Shown here one piece after another: positions 59,899-64,000 of a stretch of 64,000 nt of DNA. The DNA lies in assembly GCA_963771305.1 (NCBI GenBank), contig CAVYTS010000033.1, positions 372,001 through 436,000 of the forward strand, read 5' to 3'. The position numbers and the translations under genes were made by a program. The first letter of the stretch is position 1, and every line of letters starts with the position of its first letter. Under the pieces are notes generated by a model. That model was given only the letters and a program-made list of their open reading frames with translations, ran no database searches and was not told where the DNA came from. The stretch is from CAJCIT01 sp963771305. GTDB lineage: Bacteria > Acidobacteriota > Terriglobia > Bryobacterales > Bryobacteraceae.

Positions 59899-60573
59899 AT
59901 GAAACCCGCCACACAAGAAGTTACACGAGTCGCGATTAAGGTGCCGATTGGCAGGTCCGACCTGGCTGCCGACGCACTGGTGCCGAGCCAGGCACGCGGC
60001 TTGGTCATTGTTGCTCACGGCAGCGGCAGCAGCCGTCACAGCCCCCGAAACCGTCACGTAGCAGAACTTCTCAACCAGTCCGCAATAGGCACCGTATTGA
60101 TCGACCTTCTCACCGCTGGGGAAGAAGCCGTTGATAGGCGCACGGGCGAGCTACGCTTCGATATTAGTCTGCTTGGCCAGCGGCTGGTTGCCATCACGGA
60201 TTGGGTTTGCCGGCAGCCTTTTGGAGCCAGGCTGGGCATTGGCTACTTCGGCGCAAGCACCGGAGCTGCGGCCGCCCTTGTCGCGGCCGGCGAGCGCCCC
60301 GCGATCGTACAAGCGGTTGTCTCTCGCGGAGGGAGACCGGATTTGGCCGGCGAAGCGCTCAAGCGCGTGGTCGCGCCGACGCTGTTTATCGTCGGAGGAA
60401 ACGATCCCGTGGTCTTGGATCTCAACGGTTTGGCGATGGCCGCTTTACCCCGTCAGACGGACCATAGGATCCAGGTCGTTCCCGGCGCCAGCCACCTGTT
60501 CGAAGAGGCCGGCACGTTAGACCAAGCAGCAGCCCTCGCGCGCGATTGGTTTCGGGACCATCTGCTCACCTGA
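59899..60573 (+). CDS. Dienelactone hydrolase-family alpha/beta hydrolase
   Basis: 224 aa, no signal peptide. Seen: VPSQARGLVIVAHGSGSSRH with the oxyanion region, GTVLIDLLTAGEEAVDRR, the nucleophile elbow GYFGASTGAAAALVAA (Ser in GASTG), ALKRVVAPTLFIVGGNDPVV with the acid, and GASHLFEEAG with the His. This is the set expected for a small serine hydrolase of the DLH type. Some relatives are fused to phosphoribosyltransferases; here it stands alone, 222 bp before cfa. Substrate unknown. The gap before cfa has no gene. Confidence 0.85.
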   Translation: MKPATQEVTRVAIKVPIGRSDLAADALVPSQARGLVIVAHGSGSSRHSPRNRHVAELLNQSAIGTVLIDLLTAGEEAVDRRTGELRFDISLLGQRLVAITDWVCRQPFGARLGIGYFGASTGAAAALVAAGERPAIVQAVVSRGGRPDLAGEALKRVVAPTLFIVGGNDPVVLDLNGLAMAALPRQTDHRIQVVPGASHLFEEAGTLDQAAALARDWFRDHLLT

Positions 60574-60795
60574 CAAGCGTCGCTCATTGAAGAAAGAATT
60601 GCGACGGGCGCGGTCTGCGTGCTTTGGCGCAGTCAGCGCCCCTAGCATGCCCGCGAGCCTTTTGGCGGCAGCACTTCACGGGCCAACTCGTAACTCTTGC
60701 AGTGGCCCAACGCTTGCACTTCCTTGTTCTGGCGCTGTATGTTGGAAAGCGCGCGACGCCATGGTGCCGCACGTTCGCTGGAAGGGTCGAAGGCC

Positions 60796-62097
60796 ATGAG
60801 CTACCCAAGCATTGCTCTTCGCGATAGCCAAGGAAAGGCAGGACTCCGTTCCGCCGAGAAGTGGTTCCTGCGGCAAATCTTCAAGGCCATCGGGCCGGCG
60901 CCGATTCGATTCGCAATCAAAGACGGAGAGGAGATGAGCCCGCCCGGCATCTCCCCCATCGCTACCGTTGTAATCCACGATCGCCGGACGATTGCTGCGT
61001 TGATTCTGGATCCCGAAGTCGCCTTTGGAGAAGGCTTTGCCGATGGCCACATTGAAGTCATCGGTGACCTTCCTCGCGCGATCGAGGCGGTTTTTCATTC
61101 CTGGCCGAGTGGCGGGGCGGCCAAGAGCTGGTATTCACAGCTCAGTTCGCATGCCATGAATTGGCTGCAAGCGAATACCCTGGCGGGCTCTCGCAACAAC
61201 ATCCAGCGCCACTACGATTTGGGTAACGATTTCTATAAGCTCTGGCTCGATTCCGAACTGGTGTACACATGCGCTTACTTCGAATCACCCTCCGCCACTC
61301 TGGAACAGGCGCAGGAATCCAAAATGGAATACGTTTGCCGCAAGCTCGGGCTACAACCCGGCGAGGGGGTGATCGAAGCAGGCTGTGGGTGGGGATCATT
61401 GGCCCTTTATATGGCCCGGAAGTATGGCGTCCAGGTCAAGGCGTTCAATATCTCTCGTGAGCAGATTCTCCACGCGCGGCAGCGAGCAGTGGAGTCCGGC
61501 CTGAGTAATCAGGTCGAGTTCATCGAAGACGACTACCGGAACATCCCGCGTCACTATGGCGGCGCCCGGTCCGACGTCTTTGTGTCCGTGGGAATGCTGG
61601 AGCACGTCGGAGCAGCGAATTACCCCGAACTGGCCGAGACCATTTATCGTTCCGTCGGCGCGTCCGGCCGCGGACTCCTGCACTTCATTGGCAAGAACTT
61701 TAAAGAGGACTTTAGCCGCTGGATCAGAAAACGGATCTTCCAGGGAGCCTATGCTCCAACACTGCAGGAAGCCATGAGCATCCTGGAGCCGCACCACTAC
61801 TCCGTCCTGGATGTTGAGAATCTTCGTCTGCACTATGCCAAAACGGTGGAGCATTGGCTGGAGCGGTTTGATCGGTCGAGCCAGCAAGTCTCTGACCTGT
61901 ATGGTCCCTGGTTCCAGCGCGCTTGGCGACTGTATTTGGCTGGATCCATCGCCGGTTTTCGAGCCGGCTCGATACAGCTATTTCAGATTGTTTTTGCTGG
62001 TCCCTCTTGTCAGCCAATCCACTGGACTCGCGCTCCCCTCTATGCGGGCGCCAGTTCGCCCGAAGCGCACGAACAATGGACTCCTGCGATGTCTTGA
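60796..62097 (+). CDS. cfa: Cyclopropane-fatty-acyl-phospholipid synthase
   Basis: 433 aa from the ATG at 60796; the upstream open part (to 60697) is not family-like. The enzyme transfers a methylene or methyl group from SAM to double bonds of membrane acyl chains. Seen: N-terminal domain (PAPIRFAIKDGEEMSPPG), RHYDLGNDFYKLWLDSELVY (139-157), SAM motif GVIEAGCGWGSLALYMARKY (191-210), GVQVKAFNISREQILHARQR, VFVSVGMLEHVGAANYPEL, and ENLRLHYAKTVEHWLERFDR near the end. Its last 22 bp overlap the next gene, so it is co-translated with the FAD enzyme. Confidence 0.94.
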   Translation: MSYPSIALRDSQGKAGLRSAEKWFLRQIFKAIGPAPIRFAIKDGEEMSPPGISPIATVVIHDRRTIAALILDPEVAFGEGFADGHIEVIGDLPRAIEAVFHSWPSGGAAKSWYSQLSSHAMNWLQANTLAGSRNNIQRHYDLGNDFYKLWLDSELVYTCAYFESPSATLEQAQESKMEYVCRKLGLQPGEGVIEAGCGWGSLALYMARKYGVQVKAFNISREQILHARQRAVESGLSNQVEFIEDDYRNIPRHYGGARSDVFVSVGMLEHVGAANYPELAETIYRSVGASGRGLLHFIGKNFKEDFSRWIRKRIFQGAYAPTLQEAMSILEPHHYSVLDVENLRLHYAKTVEHWLERFDRSSQQVSDLYGPWFQRAWRLYLAGSIAGFRAGSIQLFQIVFAGPSCQPIHWTRAPLYAGASSPEAHEQWTPAMS

Positions 62098-63191
62098 TTG
62101 TCGGCGGCGGACCCGCGGGCTCCTCGTGTGCCTGGGCTCTACGGCACTCCGGGCTGGATGTGGCGATCCTGGACAAATCTGCGTTCCCGCGCGACAAGGT
62201 TTGCGGCGGCTGGATCACACCCGGTGTTCTGTCAACACTCGAGATTCAACCGGCGGACTACGCCCGTCATTCTGTGCTGCAGCCCATCACCGCCTTCCGC
62301 GTGGGGGGTATTCATGGACCTGCTGTCGAAACGTCTTACGGACGGCCCGTAAGTTACGGTATCCTCCGAAGGCAATTCGACGACTACCTCCTCCGGCGCT
62401 GTGGCGCGCGTATTCTTCCCCCCATAAGCATGGTCAAACTCGAGTTCTCCCAAAACAAGTGGCGCGCGAATGATCAGATTGAGGCTCGAGTCCTGGTCGG
62501 CGCAGGCGGTCATTTCTGTCCAGTCGCGCGACTTACCGGTGGCAAAGCCGGTCGCGAATCCGCCGTCGTGGCGCAGGAAACTGAATTTGAAATGAGTGCA
62601 GCGCAGCAGGCTGCTTGCCGCGTGCGGGAAGAAATGCCCGAGCTGTACTTTTGCGCCGACATGCAAGGATACGGTTGGTGTTTTCGTAAGGCCAGCATTC
62701 TGAACGTCGGGTTGGGACGGGCTGACCCGCATCGGCTTCCCGCGCATGTCACGGATTTTCAACGGTTCCTGAGATCGTCACAGCGAATCTCGTTTGACGT
62801 GCCTGCGTTCCATGGCCACGCTTATCTCCTCTACGGAACCTCGACGCGAAACGTCGTCGGAAACGGCTTCTTGCTGGTGGGCGACGCCGCCGGCCTGGCT
62901 GCGCCCTACAGCGGCGAAGGAATCAGGCCAGCCATCGAATCTGGCTTGCTGGCAGCCAAAACCGTTGCCGCAGCCAACGGGGAATACAGCAGCCAGCAAC
63001 TGGAAAGTTATCGCACGCAACTTCTGGGCCGGCCCGAATCCCGCTGGCGCTCCTGGATCACGAGCATTGGCAGCCACGTCCCGTCCCGCTCCATCGCTCC
63101 TCTCGGCCGGTTCCTTCTCGGCGCGCACTGGTTCGTTCGCGACGTCGTCCTTAAGCAGTGGTTTTTGGAAGCCGACGCCTCGTCATCCTGA
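62076..63191 (+). CDS. Geranylgeranyl reductase-like FAD-dependent oxidoreductase
   Basis: 371 aa from the ATG at 62076, overlapping cfa by 22 bp. The FAD-binding motif VLIVGGGPAGSSCAWALRHS is at the N-terminus, followed by DKSAFPRDKVCGGWITPGVL, the family phrase (FPRDKxCGG) of geranylgeranyl reductase-type and related halogenase/epoxidase flavoproteins, and the C-terminal FAD motif GDAAGLAAPYSGEGIRPAIE. Members reduce C=C bonds in isoprenoid chains or lipids. The overlap with cfa suggests that both act on the same lipid, for example saturating or modifying an unsaturated acyl or polyprenyl chain. That is inference. Confidence 0.88.
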   Translation: MDSCDVLIVGGGPAGSSCAWALRHSGLDVAILDKSAFPRDKVCGGWITPGVLSTLEIQPADYARHSVLQPITAFRVGGIHGPAVETSYGRPVSYGILRRQFDDYLLRRCGARILPPISMVKLEFSQNKWRANDQIEARVLVGAGGHFCPVARLTGGKAGRESAVVAQETEFEMSAAQQAACRVREEMPELYFCADMQGYGWCFRKASILNVGLGRADPHRLPAHVTDFQRFLRSSQRISFDVPAFHGHAYLLYGTSTRNVVGNGFLLVGDAAGLAAPYSGEGIRPAIESGLLAAKTVAAANGEYSSQQLESYRTQLLGRPESRWRSWITSIGSHVPSRSIAPLGRFLLGAHWFVRDVVLKQWFLEADASSS

Positions 63192-63253
63192 CGCCTGCAA
63201 AACGGTTCGCTACTTGCTATATGCATGCATGAAGTCTCCACCAGGAGGTCGTC

Positions 63254-63742
63254 ATGAATATGCTGAGACGTTGTCTGGATTACTTGGATCGGAATCACAT
63301 CGCCTATTCCCATTCCATTCACCCGCCTGCCTTCACCGCCCTCGAGGTCGCGGCGGCGGATCGAATACCGGCTTACACCCTGGCTAAGACCGTCGTTTTC
63401 TTTGGCGACACCGGCTATGGCATGGCCGTGGTACCGGCGGACCGCACCGTTGACTTTGCGGAGGTACGACGGCTCATGGGGCTGAGCTTTATCCGGCTTG
63501 CAACGGAAGTCGAGTTGGTTGATTTGTTTCCAACTTGTGAGGTTGGCGCCATGCCCCCGCTAGGAAACCTGTTTGGGTTGCCGGTCCTGGTTGACGTGAG
63601 CATCGAAGCCCAGGAGTTCATTGCCTTCAATGCCGGTACTCATCGCGATGTCATTCGAACGAGCTTCGTTGATTTCGCAAAGCAAGTGAATCCTCTGATC
63701 GCCGATTTCGCCACGATCGAATCTCTGGTAGCCGGAATCTAG
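63254..63742 (+). CDS. YbaK/ProX-type aminoacyl-tRNA deacylase domain protein
   Basis: 162 aa; AGGAGG lies 5 bp upstream of the ATG. Seen: LDRNHIAYSHSIHPPAFTAL, IPAYTLAKTVVFFGDTGYGM with the conserved Lys, VVPADRTVDFAEVRRLMG, and the family end VGAMPPLGNLFGLPVLVDVS followed by FNAGTHRDVIRTSFVDFAKQ. YbaK-like domains hydrolyse mischarged tRNAs. It starts 62 bp after the FAD enzyme gene and could be the last gene of that operon. The IS630-type sequence begins immediately after its stop. Confidence 0.92.
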   Translation: MNMLRRCLDYLDRNHIAYSHSIHPPAFTALEVAAADRIPAYTLAKTVVFFGDTGYGMAVVPADRTVDFAEVRRLMGLSFIRLATEVELVDLFPTCEVGAMPPLGNLFGLPVLVDVSIEAQEFIAFNAGTHRDVIRTSFVDFAKQVNPLIADFATIESLVAGI

Positions 63743-63745
63743 TGT

Positions 63746-64000
63746 TTAGTTGCGTAAGTTGACAATGGTATTTCGGAGCTGGCTTCCCTTGACCTCGCGT
63801 TTCCGCCAGCGGAACGGTTTGGCGTGCTCGTTGTGCCTCCGGATGAAAGCTTCAATCGCCTCACGTAGCTGATCTTTGGTCTTGAAGCTTCCTCCGTTGA
63901 GTGTCTTGCGTTGCAGCAGGCTGAACACGATTTCAATCTGGTTCAGCCAACTTGCCGAAGTCGGCGTGAAGTGAAAGCGGACTCGTCCCTCGAACTTCGC
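63746..64000 (-). CDS. IS630-family transposase, C-terminal part, cut by window edge
   Basis: 85 residues in frame to the window edge, ending at a TAA at 63746. They read RFHFTPTSASWLNQIEIVFS, LLQRKTLNGGSFKTKDQLRE and AIEAFIRRHNEHAKPFRWRK. The HFTPTSASWLNQIE phrase with the catalytic Glu is the hallmark of IS630-type DDE transposases. The rest of the gene lies beyond 64000. The YbaK stop codon TAG at 63740-63742 contains a TA, the target dinucleotide of IS630 elements, so the element probably inserted there. Confidence 0.85.
   Translation of the reverse strand, partial: AKFEGRVRFHFTPTSASWLNQIEIVFSLLQRKTLNGGSFKTKDQLREAIEAFIRRHNEHAKPFRWRKREVKGSQLRNTIVNLRN

Noticed and set aside
60584..60808. 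Minus-strand frame before cfa
   Set aside because: Overlaps the cfa start and has no recognisable features.
1..64000. CRISPR array, prophage or defence island
   Set aside because: No regularly spaced repeats, no phage structural genes and no cas or known defence genes were seen.

Overview
The window looks like chromosomal DNA of a soil-type Acidobacteriota, most likely near the Bryobacterales/Solibacteres. This is inferred from the gene mix: VWFA-related secreted proteins with TPRs, unpaired MacB/FtsX-type ABC permeases, a DUF4097 surface protein behind an ECF sigma/anti-sigma pair, PA14, patatin-like and IPT/NHL proteins, and a fairly high GC content. There is no rRNA, no convincing tRNA and no CRISPR array.

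Layout. 0.2-4.7 kb: two convergent VWFA-domain protein genes (the first frameshifted) and a small secreted protein. 5-10.4 kb: part of a homogentisate (tyrosine) catabolic cluster, with a fumarylacetoacetate-hydrolase-family enzyme on the plus strand and, on the minus strand, homogentisate dioxygenase, a flavin-reductase-like protein and an acyl-CoA ligase. The dioxygenase and reductase genes carry single-base frameshifts. 10.5-15 kb: a small secreted protein, an orphan VapB-like antitoxin of 53 aa, two FtsX-type permeases and tyrS. 15-16 kb: two broken genes. 16-21.2 kb: a membrane desaturase, an ISKra4-like element with 21-bp inverted repeats and a 9-bp target duplication, and a Tat-exported TIM-barrel protein. 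21.3-28.5 kb: an internally deleted integrase-type IS, an M48 protease, an APC permease, a PA14 protein and an intact IS1634-type element with a 6-bp target duplication. 28.5-33.2 kb: a minus-strand operon pgpA - IPT/NHL protein - cinA - patatin-like lipase. 33.2-34.1 kb: a gene-free stretch with a group II intron domain V-like hairpin. 34.1-38 kb: yacG (56 aa), rimO, a secreted protein and a small Cys-rich protein. 38.2-44.7 kb: recO, glyQ, glyS, ppdK and a terminator. 44.7-54.2 kb: a membrane-anchored alpha/beta hydrolase, sigma/anti-sigma/DUF4097 operon, an intradiol-type dioxygenase, a small membrane protein and a second permease pair. 54.2-64 kb: BI-1 protein, tatA, a GT39-like enzyme, a CYCxC-type protein, a methyltransferase with a long coiled coil, a dienelactone-hydrolase-like protein, overlapping cfa and geranylgeranyl-reductase-like genes, a YbaK-type deacylase and the end of an IS630 transposase.

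Housekeeping genes (tyrS, recO, glyQS, ppdK, rimO, yacG, pgpA, cinA, tatA) are intact, while about seven accessory or IS genes are frameshifted by what look like single-base indels. These may be real decay or assembly errors; the reads would decide. I did not find a clearly new biological system. The strongest unusual items are the ISKra4-like unit that encloses a truncated TPR gene between its inverted repeats, the domain V-like hairpin, the overlapping cfa/reductase pair, and the sigma/anti-sigma/solenoid operon.
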